In this document: in pieces, positions 36,209 to 43,182 of the stretch
Numbering within the stretch: the stretch's first letter is position 1
Layout: each line of letters opens with the position of its first letter
Program-made: the position numbers and the translations under genes
Source: Bacillus sp. OV166
Lineage (GTDB): Bacteria; Bacillota; Bacilli; Bacillales; Cytobacillaceae
DNA length: 64,000 nucleotides
Direction of reading: 5' to 3'
NCBI RefSeq assembly: GCF_900177675.1
Contig: NZ_FXWM01000001.1
Span: 2,799,001 to 2,863,000, forward strand
Notes under the pieces: model-generated
What the model was told of the DNA's origin: nothing
Database searches by the model: none
The model's input: the letters and a program-made list of their open reading frames with translations, nothing else

Positions 36209-36418
36209 TTAACTCAAACGACCATTCATTTCTTTCTTAATTTTTTGCAACTCCTCAAAAATTGTGGCCCCATTTTCTTCGTAATCCGCCACTAGATGAC
36301 AAATCGCCATTAGGCTTAATTGATTCATTGAATAGCCTGTTTCATCGTGCAGATCTCGTAGTCTATCTTTTAACTTTGGAGGAAGATAAATTCCAAACCT
36401 TTCCCGATTATCCGTCAA
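36209..36418 (-). CDS. Ribbon-helix-helix (Arc/CopG-like) DNA-binding protein, 69 aa
   Basis: RFGIYLPPKLKDRLRDL is an RHH strand and helix A, GYSMNQLSLMAICHL helix B, followed by an acidic helix. It is transcribed divergently from the 36591 operon, with two SOS-like palindromes between. Probably an autoregulator of this block. Start behind a site matching AGAGGGTGATGAAT on the reverse strand. Confidence 0.75.
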   Translation of the reverse strand: MTDNRERFGIYLPPKLKDRLRDLHDETGYSMNQLSLMAICHLVADYEENGATIFEELQKIKKEMNGRLS

Positions 36419-36475
36419 TATTCATCACCCTCTAGGCCTTTATTTATATGAAATTTCTTACTAACATCATAACAC

Positions 36476-36487
36476 AAACATACGTTC
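36476..36487 (+). promoter_or_regulatory. Weak LexA (DinR)-type SOS box
   Basis: AAACATACGTTC matches GAACNNNNGTTC except at the first base. It lies between the RHH gene and the YolD operon. Confidence 0.45.
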
Positions 36488-36571
36488 TGTATCAATAAAA
36501 TTCCATTAGTTATTGCAGGTTCGCCAATCTCTATTAAACGCAAAATAACACTATTTAGTGCTATGTACTAG

Positions 36572-36583
36572 GAACGTACGTTC
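36572..36583 (+). promoter_or_regulatory. LexA (DinR)-type SOS box
   Basis: GAACGTACGTTC is an exact match to the Bacillus SOS palindrome GAAC-RNRY-GTTC. It lies about 8 bases before the presumed start of the gene at 36591 and would repress that gene and the YolD gene until DNA damage. Confidence 0.7.
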
Positions 36584-36590
36584 TTATAAA

Positions 36591-36986
36591 ATGAAAGTAA
36601 GGCAGCATACATTAATAGAAAGGGGGACAAACGAAATCGAGACTGAAAATCATTTTTTAAAATTTTCATCTATGAGGCCATATCAAAACCAGGACAGTAG
36701 AGGACTTTATATTTGGGGCCTTTACGGAGAAAAGGAAGACGAAGATTACATTTACTTCTTTTTCCTTAAAGTCACAGAAGAATTTGAAGTTCGAAATAAG
36801 GAATGTTTAAAGAGGAGAAGCGATGAATGGTTGGATAGTCGAGGAAAGAGGGTTGATCACACAACGATTTTCGTACCGATGAATGAAGAAGTATTACTGG
36901 CCATTCAAGATTGGTACTTTAAAAACCTTGAACGTATCAAACAACTATTTTTTGTAAGGACTTATTCCAACCAATTTATTCATTAG
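36591..36986 (+). CDS. Hypothetical protein, 131 aa, linked to YolD gene
   Basis: Soluble, charged; contains MRPYQNQDSRGLYIWGLYGE and IYFFFLKVTEEFEVRN. No family recognised. The start is uncertain: ATG 36591 has no ribosome site, and GAAAGGGGG at 36618 would suit a start near 36636, where only ATC is in frame. It is followed 21 bases on by the YolD gene and preceded by an SOS box. Confidence 0.6.
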   Translation: MKVRQHTLIERGTNEIETENHFLKFSSMRPYQNQDSRGLYIWGLYGEKEDEDYIYFFFLKVTEEFEVRNKECLKRRSDEWLDSRGKRVDHTTIFVPMNEEVLLAIQDWYFKNLERIKQLFFVRTYSNQFIH

Positions 36987-37007
36987 TTAAGGAGGAGTAA
37001 AACAACG

Positions 37008-37349
37008 ATGATAAGGGACCGAGGAACAAAAAAATGGACAGCCTCTTTTATGATGCCTGAACACATACGTGAATTAAAGAAAATGATGAACGAGGCAAAC
37101 AAGCAACCCCGCCCTGTCCTAGATGAAATGGAGATTGAAGAAATGGAACGATTGCTGCAAAAAAGCCTTATGCAAGGCACCTTACTTCAAGTTACTACTT
37201 GGAAAGGTGGATTTTTTAATAAAAAGGTATGTCAGGTCGTTCAAATTGATTTAGTGGCTAAAACAATTGCTTTTCAAGATGAACTGCAATCCAAATTTAA
37301 AACTCCATATTTTAATATAACTAGTGTTACAGAAATGAATTCCTATTAA
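37008..37349 (+). CDS. YolD-like family protein
   Basis: 113 residues. MIRDRGTKKWTASFMMPEHI followed by PVLDEMEIEEMERLL is the family signature; the C-terminal half has the strand pattern of the YolD beta domain. YolD proteins are linked to the UvrX/YqjW Y-family polymerases and are damage-induced; no polymerase gene lies next to this one. Start behind AAGGAGGAGTAAAACAACG. Confidence 0.85.
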   Translation: MIRDRGTKKWTASFMMPEHIRELKKMMNEANKQPRPVLDEMEIEEMERLLQKSLMQGTLLQVTTWKGGFFNKKVCQVVQIDLVAKTIAFQDELQSKFKTPYFNITSVTEMNSY

Positions 37350-37413
37350 TAGCATACAAAGGTCTAGGAACATAAAAAACGTTCATTTTCGCCCTTACAT
37401 GGAGGGTTATAGG

Positions 37414-37587
37414 ATGGAAAAGTCCGATGTCATTTTTACGCCTCAAGAAGCACTGTTATATAAAGGACTTATAAAACAGCTAAGTGAAGCAAACTCGTAT
37501 CGTGAAATAAAAATGTACCAAAACAAACTTGAAAACCTCCGAGAGAAGGGAAAAATCAGAGCATTAACCAAGGAACTGAAGAGGTGA
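37414..37587 (+). CDS. Small helical protein, 57 aa
   Basis: ATG behind TGGAGGGTTATAGG. Content: FTPQEALLYKGLIKQLSEA then a basic helix ending ALTKELKR. Probably a helical DNA- or protein-binding peptide; no family recognised. Same strand as its neighbours. Confidence 0.55.
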   Translation: MEKSDVIFTPQEALLYKGLIKQLSEANSYREIKMYQNKLENLREKGKIRALTKELKR

Positions 37588-37593
37588 GTCCTC

Positions 37594-37857
37594 ATACCAT
37601 CTCAAATTGTTATATTTGCTTCTTATATCATCCTTGGGCTTGCTTTTGGTTATGAACTAATCGTAGAACTTGATGAGGAGATAGAAAAAGGGACCGAAGA
37701 AATTATTCATGAATTTGAAAGGTTATTAGAGGTTTGTAAACCGATTGGTGGATATAAAGTCATTATTCCATTTCTGCTGATCGTGTGCGGGATTTTTTGG
37801 CTCCCAATCATTCTTACCGTATGTTTTCGAAAATGGTTTAGAAAAAGGAAAAAGTGA
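37594..37857 (+). CDS. Two-span membrane protein, about 87 aa, unusual start
   Basis: The frame encodes VIFASYIILGLAFGYELIVEL, an acidic middle and FLLIVCGIFWLPIILTVCF with a basic KWFRKRKK end. No ATG, GTG or TTG lies near its N-terminus; an ATA at 37594 has the right distance from AAGAGGTGAG. Either ATA is the start or an ATG has mutated and the gene is dead. Confidence 0.45.
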   Translation: MPSQIVIFASYIILGLAFGYELIVELDEEIEKGTEEIIHEFERLLEVCKPIGGYKVIIPFLLIVCGIFWLPIILTVCFRKWFRKRKK

Positions 37858-37868
37858 GTGTGTGTAAT

Positions 37869-37976
37869 ATGTTAGCACTAACAATCATTAGTGTACTTGT
37901 CGCAGTTGGCTTTTATTATTTTTGTAATTGCATTAGTTCTCACTATAAAAAATTTCAGGAGGTAAGTCATGGGTAA
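37869..37976 (+). CDS. Possible tiny membrane peptide, 35 aa
   Basis: MLALTIISVLVAVGFYYFCN with a short basic tail; a single hydrophobic helix. The ribosome site is weak (GTGAGTGTGTGT). The stop overlaps the next gene start by 8 bases. Confidence 0.35.
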   Translation: MLALTIISVLVAVGFYYFCNCISSHYKKFQEVSHG

Positions 37977-38151
37977 AGAATGGGATGAAATAAGATTGAA
38001 AATGATGATGCAAAGGCATGAACATATGATCGAACTTATGAGGTTATCGGCTATTTCAACAACCCTTCAATATAAGCATATAACGAGCGTAGAAAAGCTT
38101 AAATTCATTGAAGAATTAACTGAAATCCCCAAAAGGAAGACTAAGAGTTAA
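37969..38151 (+). CDS. Small protein, 60 aa
   Basis: Strong site CAGGAGGTAAGTC. Met- and His-rich helix KMMMQRHEHMIELMRL, then a basic tail KRKTKS. No family recognised. Confidence 0.5.
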   Translation: MGKEWDEIRLKMMMQRHEHMIELMRLSAISTTLQYKHITSVEKLKFIEELTEIPKRKTKS

Positions 38152-38262
38152 CCAATGGGATGGAATCTTTAACATTCTGACCCATTACTTCATCCTTGTT
38201 CTGGTGGGAAGGTCGAACGACTGGATACTTTTATCAATTGATTAAGAGTCTTATTTTCAGTT

Positions 38263-38382
38263 ATGACTCTAGGCGATACGATCGTGAATGTACGTAATAT
38301 AGGAAAACCAAAAGACGTACTCAAATTAGTGGGATTGAATACCGAAGAGTACTTCGAGATTGAATATTTAATAACGTATTAA
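38263..38382 (+). CDS. Possible small protein, 39 aa
   Basis: MTLGDTIVNVRNIGKPKDVL then EEYFEIEYLITY. No clear ribosome site, so it may be the tail of a decayed gene. The rest of 38152-38466 holds no gene I can support. Confidence 0.35.
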   Translation: MTLGDTIVNVRNIGKPKDVLKLVGLNTEEYFEIEYLITY

Positions 38383-38466
38383 TTTTATTAATGTTTTTAA
38401 CCATAGTTTGGGAGGATTGGTTTAAATGACCACCTTCCAAAACAAAATTGAGGAGGAAAACAAAAC

Positions 38467-39021
38467 GTGGGGACATTTTATACACTAGGAATCATTAACA
38501 AATTCGGTGCTCAGGCAACCAAAGGGCCAACAAGATGGAACCGTGAAAATCTAGCATTAACAGAAGCTGAATGGAAGGAAGCATTAGATAAACGAATCGA
38601 TACGTCAATTTTCGATTTGGAATTGCAAGAAGATGGCACGATAAAAGGCTTCCTTAAAAATAACGTATTCAAGGAAAATATCAAGGGATTCTATGAGTTC
38701 TTGCGGGAAATCCTAGGTGAGCACAGAAACGGTAACTTCGATTATTACGAAAAAGGCATGTCCGAAGATGGAGAACTCCACGATATAAACGTTGAAGACG
38801 ATGATGACGGGTATTCGTACGAGTGGGCCAATGATATAAGGATATTGAACAAAGATGGTGTGGAAATTCGAATAGAATGTGAGTTTATTATGTTGTTTCT
38901 GGAAGGGAAAGTTCTAGTAGAGGAGTTCTACACGGATCCTGTGCTAATCAATTACTTGTTCCGCAATAGCAAGATTGATAATCCATTGGCTGGTGCAGTA
39001 ATCAGTGCAGTGGTTGGGTAA
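38467..39021 (+). CDS. Hypothetical protein, 184 aa
   Basis: GTG start behind GAGGAGGAAAACAAAAC. Acidic soluble protein: YTLGIINKFGAQATKGP, an aspartate-rich VEDDDDGYSYEW in the middle and a C-terminal NPLAGAVISAVVG. The composition is like immunity proteins of polymorphic toxins, but I do not recognise a family. It heads the run of small genes to 41797. Confidence 0.6.
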   Translation: MGTFYTLGIINKFGAQATKGPTRWNRENLALTEAEWKEALDKRIDTSIFDLELQEDGTIKGFLKNNVFKENIKGFYEFLREILGEHRNGNFDYYEKGMSEDGELHDINVEDDDDGYSYEWANDIRILNKDGVEIRIECEFIMLFLEGKVLVEEFYTDPVLINYLFRNSKIDNPLAGAVISAVVG

Positions 39022-39024
39022 TGA

Positions 39025-39200
39025 GTGGTTAAAACATTCTTTGATAATGAAATAGTAAAATCATTCGCAAGACTGGTGAATACGCTCTAGAAGAGGCTCG
39101 AAAGCATGGCACCTATATCGTTTACAAGAATAAGGAAGGAGATATTGTTCGTAAATATCCCGATGGCCGAATAATTAAAGAAAGCGAGTGCGATGATTAA
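39025..39200 (+). pseudogene. Frameshifted small gene
   Basis: A GTG start 3 bases after the previous stop gives VVKTFFDNEIVK, then the frame is lost in the AAAA run near 39060. In the next frame TGEYALEEARKHGTYIVYKN (cited to 20) continues to KEGDIVRKYPDGRIIKESE. One base too many joins the two; the repaired product would be about 58 residues. The stop overlaps the next ATG. Confidence 0.5.
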
Positions 39201-39577
39201 TGGGTTTTTACACCGAAGCACGAACCAAAGAGGGTAGATTGATTGGCAGTAAGAGTTTTCAGGTCTGGAATCCGAATGTGGAACATTTCTATAAGTCACT
39301 GGGGTTGGAAAATCCTTACGGCCATTACAGCGGAGATAAAGGTGATATATCATTTACAGATGTGCAATTATTGGATGCTTATAACTATATAGAAAAAATT
39401 GAGTTTTATAGCGAGCCAACGATAGAAAAACTCGATCCGATTGTTGGCATGCTCACCATTGCTGGAGGAGTCCAAAAGCTTGACGCAAAAGCAGAAAAAG
39501 AGCGAACTCTTGAGTTCTTAGATGTTTGTACAGCAGTGGCCCTTAAAGAAGGGAGCGTCATCTTAAATATGGGTTAG
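39200..39577 (+). CDS. Hypothetical protein, 125 aa
   Basis: ATG overlaps the previous stop. Starts GFYTEARTKEGRLIGSKSFQ; later DISFTDVQLLDAYNYIEKI and a C-terminal helix ending GSVILNMG. Soluble. No family recognised. Between its stop and 39672 a 27-codon frame ending in SRYDLKED has a good ribosome site but no standard start. Confidence 0.55.
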   Translation: MGFYTEARTKEGRLIGSKSFQVWNPNVEHFYKSLGLENPYGHYSGDKGDISFTDVQLLDAYNYIEKIEFYSEPTIEKLDPIVGMLTIAGGVQKLDAKAEKERTLEFLDVCTAVALKEGSVILNMG

Positions 39578-39671
39578 GAGGACAGAAAGGTTCCAGAGGA
39601 CTTATTTTTTACTACCGTTGAGGTCCGTGATGAGGAATCATTATCACGCTATGATTTGAAGGAGGACTAGA

Positions 39672-39923
39672 ATGAGCGATAATAACAGCGATTCGCAATT
39701 GGAACTCGTAATAGAGCACCTTGAAACCGAGTATGAAAATTGGCGAAGAACATTAAATGAGCATCGTATATGGCTTGAATTGTTCGAAAGTAGTGATTCT
39801 GATTATGTAGAAGTAATCAAGGAATCAGTACAAAAATTAATGGATGAAAGTGATTATGCTTATGGATGCCTAAAAGCAGCCGAAATCTTGCGAAAACACT
39901 TGGAGGACGACAATGGACGATAA
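39672..39923 (+). CDS. Hypothetical acidic protein, 83 aa
   Basis: ATG behind TGAAGGAGGACTAGA. Helical and acidic, with EYENWRRTLNEHRIWLELF and YGCLKAAEILRKHLEDD. It overlaps the next start by 11 bases. No family recognised. Confidence 0.55.
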   Translation: MSDNNSDSQLELVIEHLETEYENWRRTLNEHRIWLELFESSDSDYVEVIKESVQKLMDESDYAYGCLKAAEILRKHLEDDNGR

Positions 39924-40065
39924 AGAATTAAAATGGTTGCAAGAAACGGCAAAAAAGTTAAATGACGAAATGATTCGCAAAGAGTATGAAGAAATGGTTA
40001 AGAATAGGCCTGAAATCGCCAAGCATTTTGCCAGCATTATTAATCCCAGGCGGGACGATAAATGA
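39913..40065 (+). CDS. Hypothetical protein, 50 aa
   Basis: ATG within the end of the previous gene, site TGGAGGACGACA. Helical: KWLQETAKKLNDEMIRKEYE, ending NPRRDDK. Translationally coupled. Confidence 0.5.
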   Translation: MDDKELKWLQETAKKLNDEMIRKEYEEMVKNRPEIAKHFASIINPRRDDK

Positions 40066-40079
40066 GCGGTGAATAATTT

Positions 40080-40478
40080 TTGATATTTGAAAAAGTAATT
40101 CGTGAAATACACAAACATTGGCATTGGAGCGATATAAGGACAGAAAGTGAAATAAGCGATTATCGTAGAGGTTACGAGCAATTAAAATTAAGTCAATTAC
40201 CGCTAGAAGAACAGAGATACCAGCGTGAATTAAAACAGTTTATCGAAGAGTTAAATAATATGTCTTCGACAACCTATTTAGCAGCTCGATTAAGTGTTAT
40301 CCGTGATATTGAAGATTTAATAAAAACCGAAACTAATGAAAAAGCGAAAAAAGCGTTTGGTAAAATAGTCGATGAATTTTACCGCTTGGTAAAAGATGCG
40401 AGAGTATCGGATGAATTGATGGAACAAGCACGAATTAGAGCTAGTTTACCTCCATTTAGAAAAGGTGATTACAAATGA
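40080..40478 (+). CDS. Hypothetical helical protein, 132 aa
   Basis: TTG start without a strong site. Helical, charged: YRRGYEQLKLSQLPLEEQRY and ARLSVIRDIEDLIKTETNEK. The stop overlaps the next start by 4 bases. Function unknown. Confidence 0.5.
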   Translation: MIFEKVIREIHKHWHWSDIRTESEISDYRRGYEQLKLSQLPLEEQRYQRELKQFIEELNNMSSTTYLAARLSVIRDIEDLIKTETNEKAKKAFGKIVDEFYRLVKDARVSDELMEQARIRASLPPFRKGDYK

Positions 40479-40708
40479 CTGCTAAAAGGGAAAAAGACAT
40501 CACTAAACATCCGTTTTATATAAAGGATCCAGTCGCAAGGCAACGAGCACTCGACCAAGCTGTCGAAAGGGCGAAGGAGATTCTGTTCCCTTCGGAACCG
40601 CCGAAAGAAATCAAGTTCAAACGTGAAACACGGTTAGTATTTAACAGCGTAAAGGATTTCGATAAATTCTATAAGAAATGGAAGAAAGAACAAAAGGTGA
40701 AGAAATGA
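40475..40708 (+). CDS. Hypothetical basic protein, 77 aa
   Basis: ATGA overlap with the previous gene. Basic: KDITKHPFYIKDPVARQRAL and a lysine-rich end KKWKKEQKVKK. Also ends in a 4-base overlap with the next gene. Function unknown. Confidence 0.5.
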   Translation: MTAKREKDITKHPFYIKDPVARQRALDQAVERAKEILFPSEPPKEIKFKRETRLVFNSVKDFDKFYKKWKKEQKVKK

Positions 40709-40926
40709 GAGAATCATATACTTATCAACTTAAATTAAGAACAGGTGATGAAGTTATTTTCACTGCTGATATTACAGCCGATGAAGTACGAATACTGCCT
40801 CAATTTGCGAATCAAGCCGAGTTCTTTAAGTTTTTCACGGAAAGAACAAAGGAAAGCGATTTACCATTCATAATTATCAAAATCATTAAGCCGCCGCTGG
40901 TAAAGGAGGACGATGATGAAAGCTGA
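40705..40926 (+). CDS. Hypothetical protein, 73 aa
   Basis: Start at 40705 (ATGA overlap, AAAGGTGAAG site); the frame also has an upstream ATG inside the previous gene. Strand-rich YTYQLKLRTGDEVIFTADIT, then helix, ending KEDDDES. Function unknown. Confidence 0.5.
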   Translation: MRESYTYQLKLRTGDEVIFTADITADEVRILPQFANQAEFFKFFTERTKESDLPFIIIKIIKPPLVKEDDDES

Positions 40927-41503
40927 GGACATTGTTGCAGCAATCGAATCAATGGATAATGGTGAAAGGATTAGGACGTTAAAACTGTTGCACGAAACAT
41001 ATTTTTATAGCAGAGAATTCCCTTCGAATTTGGAGGAAGAAGATGAAGAATTAATGGTTAAAGAAAGAGCAAAACTCCCCGAATCAGAATGGGTAGAGCA
41101 TGATCCGAACCGTTATAGTACGGTTGAGGAAGTGAAGGAACGGTTTTATCCGAACAATTACAAACCTATTAAACTCACGGGAAAAGACGCTCAAGATGTC
41201 ATAGACAAGCTAAACGGTAAAGTGGATCCAGAAGAAGAGAAAAAGCGGATTAAGTTTCTTGATGATTGCAAAAAGTTGTATGAGAAACATGAACGCCAAC
41301 GACTGTTAGGCCAAATTGTTCCCGAAGATTACCTAGACACTGATGAAGAAATACGCAAAATCGCAGAGGAAGACGCAAATGAAGCAGATTTCATAATACC
41401 TCAAGCTCGTGAAAGATACATTGAACACTTCATTAAAGGCTATAAAGAATCGCAAGAAAAAACTTATAAACGATTAAAAGAATTGGAGAATAGCAATGAG
41501 TGA
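40916..41503 (+). CDS. Hypothetical acidic protein, 195 aa
   Basis: Two adjacent ATG codons (40913, 40916) follow AAAGGAGGACG. Acidic and helical: AAIESMDNGERIRTLKLLHE, LPESEWVEHDPNRYSTVEEV. Overlaps the start of the next, broken gene by 8 bases. Function unknown. Confidence 0.55.
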   Translation: MKAEDIVAAIESMDNGERIRTLKLLHETYFYSREFPSNLEEEDEELMVKERAKLPESEWVEHDPNRYSTVEEVKERFYPNNYKPIKLTGKDAQDVIDKLNGKVDPEEEKKRIKFLDDCKKLYEKHERQRLLGQIVPEDYLDTDEEIRKIAEEDANEADFIIPQARERYIEHFIKGYKESQEKTYKRLKELENSNE

Positions 41504-41797
41504 CAGCCTTATTAATAGAATCGAAAAACTGGTTATCGAAGAAATGAGAGGAATATGTGGCGACATTGAAGCATTAATTGGGATGAAGTTCGCCTTAAAA
41601 ATGATACAGACATTAATTGGCATAGACCTAACATTGATGTTTACTTTTACGTAGATAATGAACAGCCAAAAGAATATAAGTTTTGCCATGATTATAAGCT
41701 AAATCGGGGTCTGCTCTTAATTGAAAATAAGAGCCGAAAGCCAGTGAATTATAAAGAAATCAAAATATGGGGCAATTGGGATGGTGACGAAGCTTAG
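41496..41797 (+). pseudogene. Frameshifted small gene
   Basis: From ATG 41496 the frame gives MSDSLINRIEKLVIEEMRGI and then a nonsense stretch; from about 41580 another frame continues sensibly as DEVRLKNDTDINWHRPNID to IKIWGNWDGDEA. One frameshift near 41570-41580 splits the gene. Repaired length about 100 residues. Confidence 0.55.
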
Positions 41798-41847
41798 AAA
41801 TGGATAAAGTAACCGATTGGGTTAAGTTTAGATAATAAAACAAAGGA

Positions 41848-41887
41848 TAATTGGTTCAGTTTGAGAACTAATTATCTTTTTTTTGTA
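41848..41887 (+). terminator. Rho-independent terminator
   Basis: ATAATTGGTTC pairs with GAACTAATTAT, then nine T residues. It ends the small-gene block before tnpA. Confidence 0.85.
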
Positions 41888-41982
41888 CATAATTGAATAA
41901 TTATTTGCAGATTAAAAAAAGGGTTTAATATGTTTCACTTAAATAATTCCTATGTAGAAGTTAATTCTCGTAGGAGGCATTT

Positions 41983-43153
41983 ATGAAGGTAGAAGAAATA
42001 AGCATAAATCACAAAAAGGTTTTTTTGCTTGTCGATTCATCAGGAAAACCTGTTGTTCCTGTTGCTAAATATATGAAGCATTTGCATAACAGAGAAATGA
42101 GCAGTAACACCTTGCACACGTACTGTACTGCATTAAAACATTTTTTTGAATACATCAATAAAGAAAACCTAAAGTATACCCATATTATGTTTGAAGATTT
42201 ATCAAATTTTGTTGCGTATCTTCGAAATCCATTTGAGAGCAGCAAAGTGATTCCCCATGGAAAAGTAAAGCCTAAACGAACAGAGAAGACGGTTAATTTG
42301 TATATTACTGCAGTAACCAATTTTTATGACTTTCTATATCGAGATGAATTAATTGAACCAAATGTAGTTGAAAAATTGATGAAAAAGGTATATGCAGGGG
42401 CCTGGTGGTAGAGGATACAAAGGCTTTCTGCATCATGTAAATGAAGATAAGCATTACAACAGAAACATTCTAAAATTGGACGAACCAAAAGAGAGAGTAA
42501 AAGTTTTCACAAAAGAACAAGTAGAAACCATTTATCGGGCTACCACCAACATAAGGGATAAATTTTTGATTCGGCTGCTTTTTGAAACTGGTTTTCGTAT
42601 AGGCGAATGTCTCGCTTTATTTCATGAAGATTTTAATTTTGACAGCAAACAAAGAAAACACAAAATCTCTTTAAAAAATAGAGGCGAACTTCCTAATGGT
42701 GGAAAGCTTAAAACTGGAGAAAGAAGTTTGGACGTTTCTCAAGGATTGATGGATTTATATGATGACTATTTGTACGAAGTCATTGATGAATTTAATCCTG
42801 ATCATAACTTTGTTCTGGTAAAACTCCGTGGAGAAAATGCGGGTCAACCAATGACGTATTCAGATGTTTATGCCACATTTAAAGAACTGGAGAAAAAAAC
42901 GGGGATTTATGTAACCCCTCACCTTTTTCGCCATACTCATGGAACAATTTATTACCTTCTTACCAAAAATATTAAAATGGTCCAGGAACGTTTAGGACAT
43001 GCACATATCCAAACCACAATCGACCTATATGTTCATCCTTCGGAAGATGATATAAGAAAAGACTGGGAAAAAGCCGCCCCTGCTTTTCAAATAGGACAGG
43101 GAATAGGAAATGAGGAGAAAGATAGTATCCTTGATGAAATGCTTCCTTTTTAA
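41983..43153 (+). pseudogene. tnpA: Tn554-type transposase A (tyrosine recombinase), one frameshift
   Basis: Two overlapping frames form one protein of about 389 residues. The N-terminal SAM-like domain (41983-42411) ends in VEKLMKKVYAG; the catalytic domain continues in the next frame as PGGRGYKGFLHHVNEDK. Removing one G from GGGG at 42397-42400 restores the chain. Catalytic residues are intact: FRIGECLALF (Arg), HLFRHTHG (His-x-x-Arg), GHAHIQTTIDLYVH (His and Tyr). Start behind TAGGAGGCATTT. It may be a dead gene, a sequencing error in a homopolymer, or programmed slippage. Confidence 0.85.
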
Positions 43154-43182
43154 TTCAAATATTAGTTTAGGAGGAAATCCCT

